Shown here: in pieces, positions 32,478 to 41,557 of the stretch
How positions within the stretch are numbered: the first letter of the stretch is position 1
How the letters are laid out: every line of letters begins with the position of its first letter
Assembly: GCA_033851545.1 (NCBI GenBank)
Contig: JAWWOO010000041.1
Location: 62,001 to 126,000, forward strand
Direction of reading: 5' to 3'
From: JAWWOL01 sp033851545
Lineage (GTDB): Bacteria; Actinomycetota; Actinomycetes; JAWWOL01
Length of the DNA stretch: 64,000 nucleotides
The notes under the pieces: generated by a model
Database searches by the model: none
Told to the model about the DNA's origin: nothing
Seen by the model: only the letters and a program-made list of their open reading frames with translations
Translations under genes and position numbers: made by a program

Positions 32478-34772
32478 ATGAAGTTCAGCGACGGGTACTG
32501 GGGTTTGCGCGACGGCGTGTCGCCGATCTACCCGAACCATGTCGAAGAGGTCGAGCAGGCAGGGGGCACCCTGCGGGTGTTCGCCGCCAGCCGGGCCATC
32601 CGGCACCGCGGCGACACCCTCAACGCGCCGATCGTCACCGTTGAGTGCCATTCGCCGATGCCCGATGTGATCGGTGTCCGGATGACCCACCACGCTGGTG
32701 GGCTCGGGCTCGGCCCGCACTTCGAGCTGGCACAGGACGGGACCGTCGACCCGGTGGTCGAGATCGCCGACGCTGCAGCGGTTCTACGCTCTGGTGGCCT
32801 TGAGGTGCGCTTCGACCGGGGCGCGACGTGGCGGATGTCCTTCCATGCCGACGGTCGCGAGCTGACGTCGAGTGGCAGCAAGTCGATGGCCTTCCTCGAC
32901 GTCGACGGCGAAGGTCGTTTCGTACGGGACCAGCTGGCGCTCGGCGTCGGTGAGCAGGTCTACGGGCTGGGCGAGCGCTTCGGTGCGTTCGTCAAGAACG
33001 GCCAGGAGGTGGACATCTGGAACGCCGACGGCGGCACGAGCAGCGAGCAGGCGTACAAGAACGTCCCCTTCTACCTGACCAACCGCGGCTACGGCGTCTT
33101 CGTCAACGACCCGGGGCGGGTCTCGTACGAGGTGGGGTCGGAGGTCGTGTCCCGGGTCCAGTTCAGCATCCAGGCCGAGACTCTCGAGTACTTCGTCATC
33201 TACGGGCCGACCCCGCTCGACGTGCTGCGCAAGTACACCGCGCTGACCGGCCGGCCCGCGCTGCCGCCCGCCTGGTCGTTCGGCCTGTGGCTGACGACGT
33301 CGTTCACGACCTCGTACGACGAGCAGACGGTCACCTCCTTCGTCGACGGCATGGCCGAGCGCCACCTGCCGCTGAGCGTCTTCCACTTCGACTCGTTCTG
33401 GATGCGGGAGTTCCACTGGTGCGACTTCGAGTGGGATCCGCGAACCTTCCCCGACCCGGAAGGCATGCTCAGCCGGCTCAAGGCCAAGGGGCTGAAGATC
33501 TGCGTCTGGATCAACCCGTACATCGCCCAGCGGTCACGTCTTTTTGCCGAGGGCAGCGACAAGGGCTACCTGCTCAAGCGGCCGGACGGCAGCGTCTGGC
33601 AGTGGGACCGCTGGCAGGCCGGCATGGCGCTCGTGGACTTCACCAACCCGGACGCGGCTGCCTGGTACGCAAGCAAGCTGAAGGCTCTGATGGACATGGG
33701 CGTCGACGGCTTCAAGTCCGACTTCGGCGAGCGGGTCCCCACCGACGTGGTGTGGCACGACGGCTCGGACCCCGTACGGATGCACAACTACTACACGCAT
33801 CTCTACAACCGGACCGTCTTCGAGCTGCTCGAGAAGGAGCGCGGGGCTGGCGACGCCGTGCTGTTCGCGAGGTCGGCGACCGCCGGCGGGCAGCAGTTCC
33901 CGGTGCACTGGGGCGGTGACTGCGAGTCGACCTTCGAGTCGATGGCGGAGAGCCTGCGCGGCGGACTCTCGTTGGCTGCCAGTGGTTTCGGCTACTGGAG
34001 CCACGACATCGGCGGCTTCGAGGGCACGCCCGACCCGGACACGTTCAAGCGCTGGATTGCCTTCGGTCTGCTGTCCTCGCACAGCCGGCTGCACGGCAGC
34101 GAGTCCTACCGGGTGCCGTGGTTGGTCGACGAGGAGTCGGTCGACGTGCTGCGCGAGTTCACCTCGCTCAAGCTTCGGCTGATGCCCTACCTCTACCAGG
34201 CAGCGGTGCACGCGCACAACACCGGAGAGCCGGTGATGCGGCCGATGGTGGTGCAGTTCCCGGACGACCCGGGCTGTGCGACCCTGGACCGGCAGTACAT
34301 GCTCGGCCCGGACGTGCTGGTGGCGCCGGTGTTCAGCCCGGAGGGGTTGGTCGACTTCTACCTGCCGGAGGGTCGCTGGTCGCACCTGCTCAGCGGCGAG
34401 ATGCTCGAGGGGCCGCGGTGGGTCCGGGCCACGTACGACGTGCACTCGGTGCCGGTGTTCGCCCGGCCGGGGTCGGTCATCGCGACGGGGAGCAGGGACG
34501 ACCGCCCCGACTACCCGTATGCCGACGGGGTCACCCTCAACGTGTTCCAGCTCGCTGACGGGGCTGAGGTCACGACCGCGGTCCCGTCCGTCGACGGCTC
34601 CCGGGCGGCGACCTTCGTCACGACCCGCGAGGGGGACGTCCTGCGGGTACGGCGTACGGCGGCCGTCGCCGCCCCCTGGTCCGTCGTCGTCAACGGCGCC
34701 GCCCGGATCGGGGAGGCTGAAGGGCTGCGCCTCGCGGCGGGTGTCGAGGAAGCCGAGGTGCGGCTGCGGTGA
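32478..34772 (+). CDS. yicI: Alpha-xylosidase, glycoside hydrolase family 31, 764 aa
   Basis: Releases xylose from the non-reducing end of xyloglucan-type oligosaccharides or isoprimeverose. The nucleophile is D415 in FKSDFGERVPTD and the acid/base is D481 in HWGGDCEST; both contexts match E. coli YicI (D416, D482) rather than alpha-glucosidases, where the region after the nucleophile differs. The N-terminal beta-sandwich (GLGERFGAFVKNGQEVDIWN) and C-terminal sheets are complete. No signal peptide, so the sugar is cut after import. The ATG follows AAAGG 11 bases upstream. A last-gene position 49 bp after the permeases fits one operon. Confidence 0.93.
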   Translation: MKFSDGYWGLRDGVSPIYPNHVEEVEQAGGTLRVFAASRAIRHRGDTLNAPIVTVECHSPMPDVIGVRMTHHAGGLGLGPHFELAQDGTVDPVVEIADAAAVLRSGGLEVRFDRGATWRMSFHADGRELTSSGSKSMAFLDVDGEGRFVRDQLALGVGEQVYGLGERFGAFVKNGQEVDIWNADGGTSSEQAYKNVPFYLTNRGYGVFVNDPGRVSYEVGSEVVSRVQFSIQAETLEYFVIYGPTPLDVLRKYTALTGRPALPPAWSFGLWLTTSFTTSYDEQTVTSFVDGMAERHLPLSVFHFDSFWMREFHWCDFEWDPRTFPDPEGMLSRLKAKGLKICVWINPYIAQRSRLFAEGSDKGYLLKRPDGSVWQWDRWQAGMALVDFTNPDAAAWYASKLKALMDMGVDGFKSDFGERVPTDVVWHDGSDPVRMHNYYTHLYNRTVFELLEKERGAGDAVLFARSATAGGQQFPVHWGGDCESTFESMAESLRGGLSLAASGFGYWSHDIGGFEGTPDPDTFKRWIAFGLLSSHSRLHGSESYRVPWLVDEESVDVLREFTSLKLRLMPYLYQAAVHAHNTGEPVMRPMVVQFPDDPGCATLDRQYMLGPDVLVAPVFSPEGLVDFYLPEGRWSHLLSGEMLEGPRWVRATYDVHSVPVFARPGSVIATGSRDDRPDYPYADGVTLNVFQLADGAEVTTAVPSVDGSRAATFVTTREGDVLRVRRTAAVAAPWSVVVNGAARIGEAEGLRLAAGVEEAEVRLR

Positions 34773-34827
34773 GTCGCGTACCATGGGACTTGACCGCTAA
34801 AGAACGTCCTGGGAGCTTGAGCCCGTC

Positions 34828-36063
34828 TTGCTGTTGACCGCACCCGAACGACGCAAGCAGCTGACCTTTCTCATCGCGGCGCTGACGGCCCTCAGCCCGC
34901 TGACCACTGACCTCTATCTGCCGGCCTTCCCCGCGATGGGGCACGACCTGCACGCCGGTCAGTCGGCGATCCAGCTGACCCTGACGGCCTACCTGATCGG
35001 TACGGCGGTCGGCCAGCTCGTGGCCGGTCCGTTGTCCGACGCACACGGGCGGATCGCGCCGCTGCGGCTCGCCCTCGGGCTGTACGTCGCGATCACCGTG
35101 GTCTGTGCCTTCTCGCCGAACGCCGGTGTCCTGATCGGTCTGCGGGTCGCGCAGGGCGTGATCGCCAGCACCTCGATCGTCGTGGTGCGGGCGCTGGTCA
35201 GAGACCTGTACGAAGGCGTCGAGGTAGCACGGTTCCTGTCCCGGCTGATGACCATCACCGGCCTGGTGCCGATCCTCGCGCCGTTCTTCGGCGGCCAGCT
35301 GCTGCGGCTCACCGACTGGCGGGGCGTCTTCGTCGTGCTGGCCGTCATCGGCGCCGTCGAGCTGGCCGCGATGTCCCGCTGGTTGCCGGAGACCAACCCC
35401 GCCCACCTCCGGCAGACCGGTGGCTGGCCGGCCAGCCGGGCCGCGTACCGCATGCTGAGCCGTGATCGGATCTTCCTCGGCGCGGCCCTGACTTCGTCGT
35501 TCGCCTTCGCGGCGTTGCTGGTCTACATCTCGGTGGCGTCGTTCGTCTTCGAGCGCGGGTACGGTCTGTCGGCGCAGAGCTTCGGCGTGATCTTCGGGGT
35601 CAATGCCGTGTTCATGGTCAGCGCGAGCCACGTCAACGTCCGCATCGTCGGCCGGGTCGCGCCACGAGGGTTGATCCTGGTCAGCCTCTCGGTCATGACC
35701 GCCGCGGCGGCGGTGCTCATCATCGTGGCAGCGACCCGTACGGGCGGGGTGGTCGGGCTGATGATCCCGCTCAGCGTGATGCTGTTCGCCCAAGCCCTGG
35801 TCGGCCCGAACGCCACCGCGATCGCCCTCGCCGACCATCCCGAGATCGCGGGCACGGCGTCGGCGTTCCTCGGCTGCCTGCAGTTCGTCATCGGTGCCGT
35901 CCTGGCGCCGGTGGCCGGCCTGTGGGCCGAGGGCTCAGCGACCGCGATGGCCGGCCTCATGGCCGCGACGACGCTCGTCGCGCTGGTCGTGTTCCTGCGG
36001 GTGGGCACCCCGGCTGCGCCGCGCCCGCTGGAACCGTCGGCCGAGGAGCTGGTCGTCGTCTGA
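34828..36063 (+). CDS. Bcr/CflA-type MFS drug exporter, 411 aa
   Basis: Twelve membrane helices. Motif A is GPLSDAHGRIAPLRLAL and the Bcr/CflA segment is LTTDLYLPAFPAM near the N-terminus. Related to bicyclomycin/chloramphenicol exporters; the substrate here is unknown. The start is a TTG at 34828; another TTG follows two codons later and the ribosome-binding site (GGGAG) is distant, so the start is approximate. A GC hairpin lies 16 bp after the stop. Confidence 0.88.
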   Translation: MLLTAPERRKQLTFLIAALTALSPLTTDLYLPAFPAMGHDLHAGQSAIQLTLTAYLIGTAVGQLVAGPLSDAHGRIAPLRLALGLYVAITVVCAFSPNAGVLIGLRVAQGVIASTSIVVVRALVRDLYEGVEVARFLSRLMTITGLVPILAPFFGGQLLRLTDWRGVFVVLAVIGAVELAAMSRWLPETNPAHLRQTGGWPASRAAYRMLSRDRIFLGAALTSSFAFAALLVYISVASFVFERGYGLSAQSFGVIFGVNAVFMVSASHVNVRIVGRVAPRGLILVSLSVMTAAAAVLIIVAATRTGGVVGLMIPLSVMLFAQALVGPNATAIALADHPEIAGTASAFLGCLQFVIGAVLAPVAGLWAEGSATAMAGLMAATTLVALVVFLRVGTPAAPRPLEPSAEELVVV

Positions 36064-36079
36064 GGTGTCCCGTTTGGGG

Positions 36080-36097
36080 GCCGCCCAGCCGGGCGGC
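36080..36097 (+). terminator. Short GC hairpin after the MFS gene
   Basis: GCCGCCC-AGCC-GGGCGGC, 7-bp perfect stem, tetraloop, no T-tract (AGGTTCGT follows). Confidence 0.5.
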
Positions 36098-36138
36098 AGG
36101 TTCGTCGTCCCGTACGAGAACGAGATGAGGAGACCGCG

Positions 36139-36540
36139 GTGGAGATCCTGACCAAGCAACCGTCGGCCAAGGGGCCGGCATCGATGTTCAACGGTGACGT
36201 GTGGTTCGACGTCATCGCCAAGGGCTCTGAGCCCTCGCGGCTGCGGGTGAACCTGGTGCGGTTCGCGCCAGGGGCCCGGACCGCATGGCACCGTCACGCC
36301 ATGGGTCAGACCCTGCACGTCACCGAGGGGATGGGGCTGGTCCAGTCCCGCGGCGGCGAGCTGGTCGTCATGCGGCCGGGCGACACCGTCTGGACGCCAG
36401 CGGGGGAGTGGCACTGGCACGGTGCCGCCGCCGAACACTTCATGTGCCACCTCGCCATGTGGGAGGGCCCGGCGGACCAGCAGACGCCGGAGACCGAGTG
36501 GGGCGAGCACATCACCGACGACGAGTACGCCGGCCGTTGA
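36139..36540 (+). CDS. Small cupin-domain protein, 133 aa
   Basis: Single cupin barrel with metal motif 1 as GARTAWHRHAMGQTLHVTEG (two His plus Gln/Glu region) and motif 2 as PAGEWHWHGAAAEHFMCHL. It resembles the CarD/hydroxynitrile-lyase-like cupins common in bacteria, often mono-metal redox or isomerase enzymes; the substrate is unknown. GTG start behind GATGAGGAG. Confidence 0.82.
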   Translation: MEILTKQPSAKGPASMFNGDVWFDVIAKGSEPSRLRVNLVRFAPGARTAWHRHAMGQTLHVTEGMGLVQSRGGELVVMRPGDTVWTPAGEWHWHGAAAEHFMCHLAMWEGPADQQTPETEWGEHITDDEYAGR

Positions 36541-36614
36541 CCTGAGCCGCCGAAGGGCGATGAGATTGGCCTCGGCCGGACGTCCTAGTGCCAGGACACG
36601 ACCGTGGAGGCGAC

Positions 36615-37730
36615 ATGGTGGGCGTACGAGTTCTGGTGGGGACCCGCAAGGGCGCGTTCGTCCTGACCTCGGACGAGGGCAGGCGGGACTGGCAGGTCGA
36701 CGGTCCGCACTTCCCGGGCTGGGAGGTCTACCACGTCGCCGGGTCACCCGCCGACCCGGACCGGCTGTACGCGTCCCAGTCCACGAGCTGGTTCGGCCAG
36801 CTGATCCAGCGCTCGGACGACGGTGGGCGGACGTGGACTGCGGCCGGCAACGACTTCCACTATGAGGGCGTCCCTGGCACGCACCAGTGGTACGACGGCA
36901 CGCTGCGGCCGTGGGAGTTCACCCGGGTCTGGCACCTCGAGCCGTCGCCGACCGACCCGGACACGGTCTACGCCGGGGTCCAGGACGCGGCGCTGTTCAG
37001 GTCCACCGATGGCGCTGCGACCTGGCAGGAGCTGCAGGGGCTGCGTGAGCACGGGTCCGGTCCCCAGTGGCAGCCCGGAGCCGGCGGGATGTGCCTGCAC
37101 ACCATCCTGCTGGACCCCCGCGACCCGGACCGGATCTACGTCGCGATCTCCGCTGCGGGCGTCTTCCGCACCGACGACGGGGGCACCACCTGGCAGCCGC
37201 TGAATCAGGGGCTGCTCTCCGACGGCATCCCGTCGCCCGCAGCCGAGGTCGGTCACTGTGTGCACAACCTCGCCATGCACCCGACCCGGCCGGACACCTT
37301 GTTCATGCAGAAGCACTGGGACGTCATGCGCTCCGACGACAGGGCCGAGCACTGGCACGAGATCAGCGGCGACCTGCCCAGCGACTTCGGCTTCCCGATC
37401 AGCGTGCACCCCCACGAGCCGGAGACTGTCTACGTCGTGCCGATCACCAGCGACTCGCACCACTTCCCGCCCGACGGCAAGCTGCGGGTCTATCGCAGCC
37501 GCGGGGGCAGCACCAGCTGGGAGGCCCTCACCTCGGGGTTGCCTCAGGAGAACTGCTACGTCAACGTCCTCCGGGACGCCATGGCGGTCGACACGCTGCC
37601 CGAGTGCGGGGTCTACTTCGGCACGACCGGTGGCCAGGTCTACGCCTCCGCCGACTCCGGCGACCACTGGACCGCCGTCGTACGGGACCTGCCGGCGGTG
37701 CTGTCGGTCGAGGTGCAGACGCTGCCATGA
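36615..37730 (+). CDS. BNR/Asp-box beta-propeller protein, 371 aa
   Basis: No signal peptide, so cytoplasmic. Repeated Asp-box-like motifs S-x-D-x-G-x-T-W recur through the chain: SDDGGRTWTAAG, STDGAATWQELQ, TDDGGTTWQPLN, SADSGDHWTAVV, interleaved with DPDxxYxxxxxxxxFRS blades. Members are often labelled exo-alpha-sialidase or VPS10-like, but the sialidase Arg triad and FRIP motif are not visible, so I do not assign an enzyme. ATG at 36615 has GGAGG four bases upstream. It is coupled by a 4-nt overlap to a MoaD/ThiS-like gene, a pairing that suggests a joint function. Confidence 0.8.
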   Translation: MVGVRVLVGTRKGAFVLTSDEGRRDWQVDGPHFPGWEVYHVAGSPADPDRLYASQSTSWFGQLIQRSDDGGRTWTAAGNDFHYEGVPGTHQWYDGTLRPWEFTRVWHLEPSPTDPDTVYAGVQDAALFRSTDGAATWQELQGLREHGSGPQWQPGAGGMCLHTILLDPRDPDRIYVAISAAGVFRTDDGGTTWQPLNQGLLSDGIPSPAAEVGHCVHNLAMHPTRPDTLFMQKHWDVMRSDDRAEHWHEISGDLPSDFGFPISVHPHEPETVYVVPITSDSHHFPPDGKLRVYRSRGGSTSWEALTSGLPQENCYVNVLRDAMAVDTLPECGVYFGTTGGQVYASADSGDHWTAVVRDLPAVLSVEVQTLP

Positions 37731-38017
37731 TCCGCGTCCTGCTGCCCGCCCACCTGCGCTCGATCGCCCACTGCGACCGTGAGATCAGCGTCGACGCCGC
37801 TCCGACGCAGCGAGCCGTCCTCGATGCCGTCGAGGCGCTGCACCCGGCGCTGCGCGGGACCATGCGCGACCCGCGCACCGGCGTGCGTCGTCCCTTCGTA
37901 CGGTTCTTCGCGTGCGAGGAGGACCTGTCCCACGACGACCCGGACGCGCCGCTCCCGCAAGCCGTTGCCGAGGGGACGGAACCGTTGCTGGTCGTCGGCG
38001 CGATGGCCGGCGGCTGA
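37727..38017 (+). CDS. MoaD/ThiS-like beta-grasp (ubiquitin-like) protein ending in Gly-Gly, 96 aa
   Basis: The fold pattern starts IRVLLPAHLRSIAHCDREIS and has VLDAVEALHPALRGTMRD as the helix and VRRPFVRFFACEEDL as the next strand pair; it ends in VVGAMAGG. The terminal Gly-Gly is what E1-like enzymes adenylate in MoaD, ThiS and CysO. No E1-like, MoaE or thiazole synthase gene is nearby. ATG overlaps the stop of the propeller gene, so the two products are made together. Sulfur carrier or protein tag are both possible. Confidence 0.8.
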   Translation: MIRVLLPAHLRSIAHCDREISVDAAPTQRAVLDAVEALHPALRGTMRDPRTGVRRPFVRFFACEEDLSHDDPDAPLPQAVAEGTEPLLVVGAMAGG

Positions 38018-38090
38018 CGACCGGCGCCGGCGGCTCCTCGCAAGGGCTCAGGTGCGGGTCTGCGGGGTGCTGCTGGGCTCCCTCCGCCGG

Positions 38091-39146
38091 TCAGGTCACC
38101 TGAATCGGCACGGCCTGCGTGACCAGCCGGCCGTGAGGGCCAGGGTTGCCGTTGTGGAAGTCGCCGTTGTCCTCGACGTCGGCGACCAGCTGATAGCTGC
38201 CGGGCGGCAGGGGGACGCGGGGGGATGGGGATGGCCCGTCCGGCGCTGCCGGGCAGCCGGACAAGCTCACCTGGCCGAAGTAGGAAGGGAACCGGTTGTT
38301 CTGGTCGATCATCGGGATCGACCCCTGGGCGGGCACGTTGAGCTGAAGCCCCACGCCGGCAATCGGGCCGTCGGACCGGCCGACGACGCTCCCGTCGCGC
38401 ACGACCAGGACGTCGATCGGCAGGCCGGTGTCGAACGGCTCGGCCTTGCCAGTCGTCGATCGCAGCTGCACCTGCACCGGCACTGTGCTGCCCGACCTCG
38501 CCGTTGTCGGCACCTCCAGTGTCGCCCCCACCCGGTTGCGTGTGGGCCCGTCGGAGACCGGCACGTCGCCACAGGTCGGGAGGGGCTCCGACGCCGGCGT
38601 GACCCGGAGCGGGATGGGCGCCGTCACCAGCTTGCCGAACGGCCCGCCCGCACGCAGGTCGGGCAGGACGACCACGACCTCGTACTCGCCGACGGGGAGC
38701 GGCTTGCGGGTGACGTCCGGTGACGCCAGGTCGACCGGCCGTGTCGGGCATCCGGAGAGCCGGACCTCGGCGGCCAGGTCGGAGGCGGCTTGCCCCGTCG
38801 CCGGCACAGTCGTCTCGAGGCCGACAGCGGCCACGGCGCCCTCGTACTGCCCGACGACCATGCCGTCCCTCAGTAGGAGCACGGCAGCGACCCCGGTGTC
38901 GAACACGTGCGCCTTGCCGTCCAGCGAGCGGAGGCGCACGGCCAGGTGCAGGGAGGTTGCCGCCTTCGCCGACGTCGGACCGATGGCCGTGGCGTCGACC
39001 TCTGCCCGTGACGGCCCGTCGGAGACGGGGACGGTGCCGCAGGTGGCCAGGTGGGGCGCGGGTGAGGTCGCCGACGAGGTCGTCGTACCCCCGCAGCCGG
39101 CCAGGGCGATGCCGGCTGCGAGCAGGGCGACCGGGCGCACGTTCAT
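38091..39146 (-). CDS. Lipoprotein with two duplicated beta-type domains, 351 aa
   Basis: Signal peptide with lipobox LAGC (Cys18). The rest is an internal duplication: unit 1 about 35-185 and unit 2 about 192-351. Both start CGxVPVSDGPxR and share KAxxFDTGxxxxVLxxRDGxVVG and LSGCP blocks, so each unit has one paired set of Cys. I do not recognise the family. The domain may bind cell-wall or polymer ligands, but that is a guess. It converges with the propeller operon and is divergent from ubiD (54 bp between starts). Confidence 0.72.
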   Translation of the reverse strand: MNVRPVALLAAGIALAGCGGTTTSSATSPAPHLATCGTVPVSDGPSRAEVDATAIGPTSAKAATSLHLAVRLRSLDGKAHVFDTGVAAVLLLRDGMVVGQYEGAVAAVGLETTVPATGQAASDLAAEVRLSGCPTRPVDLASPDVTRKPLPVGEYEVVVVLPDLRAGGPFGKLVTAPIPLRVTPASEPLPTCGDVPVSDGPTRNRVGATLEVPTTARSGSTVPVQVQLRSTTGKAEPFDTGLPIDVLVVRDGSVVGRSDGPIAGVGLQLNVPAQGSIPMIDQNNRFPSYFGQVSLSGCPAAPDGPSPSPRVPLPPGSYQLVADVEDNGDFHNGNPGPHGRLVTQAVPIQVT

Positions 39147-39200
39147 GTCCTATGGGACGGCGCTGCGGGCGTTGCGGTTCCGTCGGCGGATAATCGGCCC

Positions 39201-40643
39201 GTGGCCTATGACGATCTTCGTGACTTCCTGCGCACGCTCGAGAAGGACGGCGACCTGCGCCGGGTGAAGGCCAAGGTGGACCCGCACCTCGAGGTCACCG
39301 AGATCGTCACCCGCGTCGTACGCGACCAAGGGCCGGCGCTCGTCTTCGACAACGTCCTCGGCTCGAGTATGCCGCTGGCCATCAACGTGTTCGGCACCGA
39401 GCGCCGGATGGCCAGGGCTCTCGGCGTCGAGAGCCTGGACGAGATCGGCGAACGGATCCGTGAGCTGGTCAAGCCCGAGGTGCCGACCGGCTTCGGCGGC
39501 ATGCGTGAGGCGCTGCACAAGCTCGGCACCTTGCGCAACGTGCCGCCCAAGATGGTGAAGTCGGCGGCGTGCCAGCAGGTCGTGCGCAAAGGCGACCAGG
39601 TCGACCTGACCATGCTGCCGGGGCTGCACGCGTGGCCGGAGGACGGCGGCGTCTTCCTCAACCTCGGCCTCACCCACACCAAGCACCCGGAGACCGGCGT
39701 CCGCAACCTCGGGATGTACCGGCTGCAGCGCCACGACCACCGTACGGTCGGCCTGCACTGGCAGATCCACAAGGACTCCAACGCCCACCACGCGGTGGCC
39801 GAGCGCCGGGGCGAGCGGCTGCCGGTCGCGATCGCGTTCGGGCCCGACCCCGCCGTCACCTACAGCGCGAGTGCCCCGCTCCCGGGCATCGACGAATACC
39901 TGTTCGCCGGGTTCCTCCGCGGCGAGCGGGTCGAGCTTGTCGACTGCCTCACCGTGCCGCTGCAGGTGCCGGCCAACAGCCAGGTCGTCCTCGAGGGCTG
40001 GCTCGAGCCGGGTCACCGGCTGCCGGAGGGACCGTTCGGCGACCACACCGGCTTCTACACACCGGTCGAGCCGTTCCCCGCGCTGACCGTCGACTGCATG
40101 ACGATGCAGAAGGACCCGATCTTCCAGTCGATCATCGTCGGCCGGCCGCCCCAGGAGGACGGGCCGTTGGGCAAGGCGACCGAGCGGATCTTCCTGCCGC
40201 TGATCCAGCTGACCATCCCCGAGATCGTCGACTACGACCTGCCGGTCGAGGGGGTGTTCCACAACTGCGCCATCGTCGCGATCGACAAGCGGTTCCCCAA
40301 GCACGCCCAGAAGGTGATGAGCGCCATCTGGGGCACCGGCCTGCTGTCGCTGTCGAAGTGTGTCGTGGTCGTCGACGCCGACTGCGACGTGCACGACTAC
40401 CGCGAGGTGGCGTGGCGGGCGTTCGGCAACGTCGACTACGCGCACGACATCCTGCTCAGCGAAGGGCCGGTCGACCACCTCGACCACGCGGCCTACTCGC
40501 AGTTCTGGGGCGGCAAGCTCGGCATCGACGCCACGCGCAAGCTGCCTGCAGAGGGCTACACCCGCGGCTGGCCAGAGATGATCGTGCAGGACCCGGACGT
40601 CGTCGCCAGGGTCGACAAGCGGTGGAAGGAGCTCGGTCTTTGA
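39201..40643 (+). CDS. ubiD: UbiD-family decarboxylase of menaquinone biosynthesis, 480 aa
   Basis: Prenylated-FMN-dependent decarboxylase; in futalosine-pathway organisms it decarboxylates the prenylated 6-naphthoate. The UbiD prFMN/metal motif includes GLHWQIHKDSNAHH and EGPFGDHTGFYTP, with the catalytic E/R set in the EIVDYDLPVEGVFHN context. Length matches UbiD. GATAAT ends 6 nt before the GTG, so the message is probably leaderless. The stop overlaps mqnP. It needs the cofactor made by UbiX two genes on. Confidence 0.92.
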   Translation: MAYDDLRDFLRTLEKDGDLRRVKAKVDPHLEVTEIVTRVVRDQGPALVFDNVLGSSMPLAINVFGTERRMARALGVESLDEIGERIRELVKPEVPTGFGGMREALHKLGTLRNVPPKMVKSAACQQVVRKGDQVDLTMLPGLHAWPEDGGVFLNLGLTHTKHPETGVRNLGMYRLQRHDHRTVGLHWQIHKDSNAHHAVAERRGERLPVAIAFGPDPAVTYSASAPLPGIDEYLFAGFLRGERVELVDCLTVPLQVPANSQVVLEGWLEPGHRLPEGPFGDHTGFYTPVEPFPALTVDCMTMQKDPIFQSIIVGRPPQEDGPLGKATERIFLPLIQLTIPEIVDYDLPVEGVFHNCAIVAIDKRFPKHAQKVMSAIWGTGLLSLSKCVVVVDADCDVHDYREVAWRAFGNVDYAHDILLSEGPVDHLDHAAYSQFWGGKLGIDATRKLPAEGYTRGWPEMIVQDPDVVARVDKRWKELGL

Positions 40644-41557
40644 CCATCCACGCAGCCACTGACACCGCCGACGCCCTGGTACGGGTCGGTCGGGTGCGCT
40701 CGTTCCTGCGCCTCGTGGCCATCGAGCACTCCATCTTTGCGCTCCCGTTCGCTTACGTAGCAGCGCTTTCCGCGATGTTCGTTGCGAACAGGCACGTCCA
40801 CTGGGTCGAGCTGCTGCTCATCACCGTCGCGATGGTGGCTGCGCGCACGTTTGCCATGGCGGCCAACCGGGTCATCGACCGCGAGATCGATGCCCGCAAT
40901 CCCCGTACGGCCAAGCGCGAGCTGGTCACCGGTGTCGTCGCGGTGCGCACCGCATGGACCGGCGCCGTCGTCGCGATCGCCGTCTTCCTCGCAGTAGCAG
41001 CACTTCTCAACCCGCTGGCCCTCGCGCTCGCTCCGGTCGCGGTGATCCCGCTGGTCGTCTACCCGTACGGCAAGCGGTTCACCTGGGCGCCGCACGCGAT
41101 CCTCGGCCTTGCTCAGGCGGTCGGCCCGGTGGGTGCGTGGATCGCGGTGACCGGCCACTGGTCCTGGTCAGCAGCGATTCTCGGTCTCGGCGTCGGTTCG
41201 TGGATCGGCGGCTTCGACCTCATCTATGCCACGCAGGACGTCGACGTCGACCGGGCCATCGGGGTCAAGTCGTTCCCCGCGCGCTGGGGCGTGCACGCCG
41301 CGTTGGTGGCCTCGACCATCGTCCACGTCGGGACGTTCGCGCTGTTCGTGGCCTTCGGCGTACGCGAGCACTTCACCGGCTGGTGGTACGCAGGGCTGGC
41401 CGTCACGGCCGCCGCGTTCGTCTACGAGCATGCGATCGTCAAGACGGCGGACCTGTCCCGGGTCAACCGGTCGTTCTTCGTCACCAACGGTTTCGTCGGC
41501 ATCGCACTGTTCGCGTTCGCCCTGGTCGACCTGGTCTCCCGGGGGTTGGCCGGGTGA
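40640..41557 (+). CDS. mqnP: Menaquinone polyprenyltransferase MqnP (UbiA family), 305 aa
   Basis: Adds the isoprenoid tail to the naphthoate ring at the membrane. The first Asp-rich motif is NRVIDREIDARNPRT and the second is YATQDVDVDRAIG; eight to nine membrane helices. A TTG at 40640 is the likely start: it overlaps the ubiD stop and has AAGGAG about 9 bases upstream. The stop overlaps ubiX. Confidence 0.92.
   Translation: MTIHAATDTADALVRVGRVRSFLRLVAIEHSIFALPFAYVAALSAMFVANRHVHWVELLLITVAMVAARTFAMAANRVIDREIDARNPRTAKRELVTGVVAVRTAWTGAVVAIAVFLAVAALLNPLALALAPVAVIPLVVYPYGKRFTWAPHAILGLAQAVGPVGAWIAVTGHWSWSAAILGLGVGSWIGGFDLIYATQDVDVDRAIGVKSFPARWGVHAALVASTIVHVGTFALFVAFGVREHFTGWWYAGLAVTAAAFVYEHAIVKTADLSRVNRSFFVTNGFVGIALFAFALVDLVSRGLAG

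Noticed and set aside
32478..34772. Alpha-glucosidase
   Set aside because: KSDFGERVPTD around the nucleophile and the acid/base context match YicI-type alpha-xylosidases.
36615..37730. Sialidase
   Set aside because: Only Asp-box repeats are seen; no signal peptide, no Arg triad and no FRIP motif, so the enzyme name would be unsupported.
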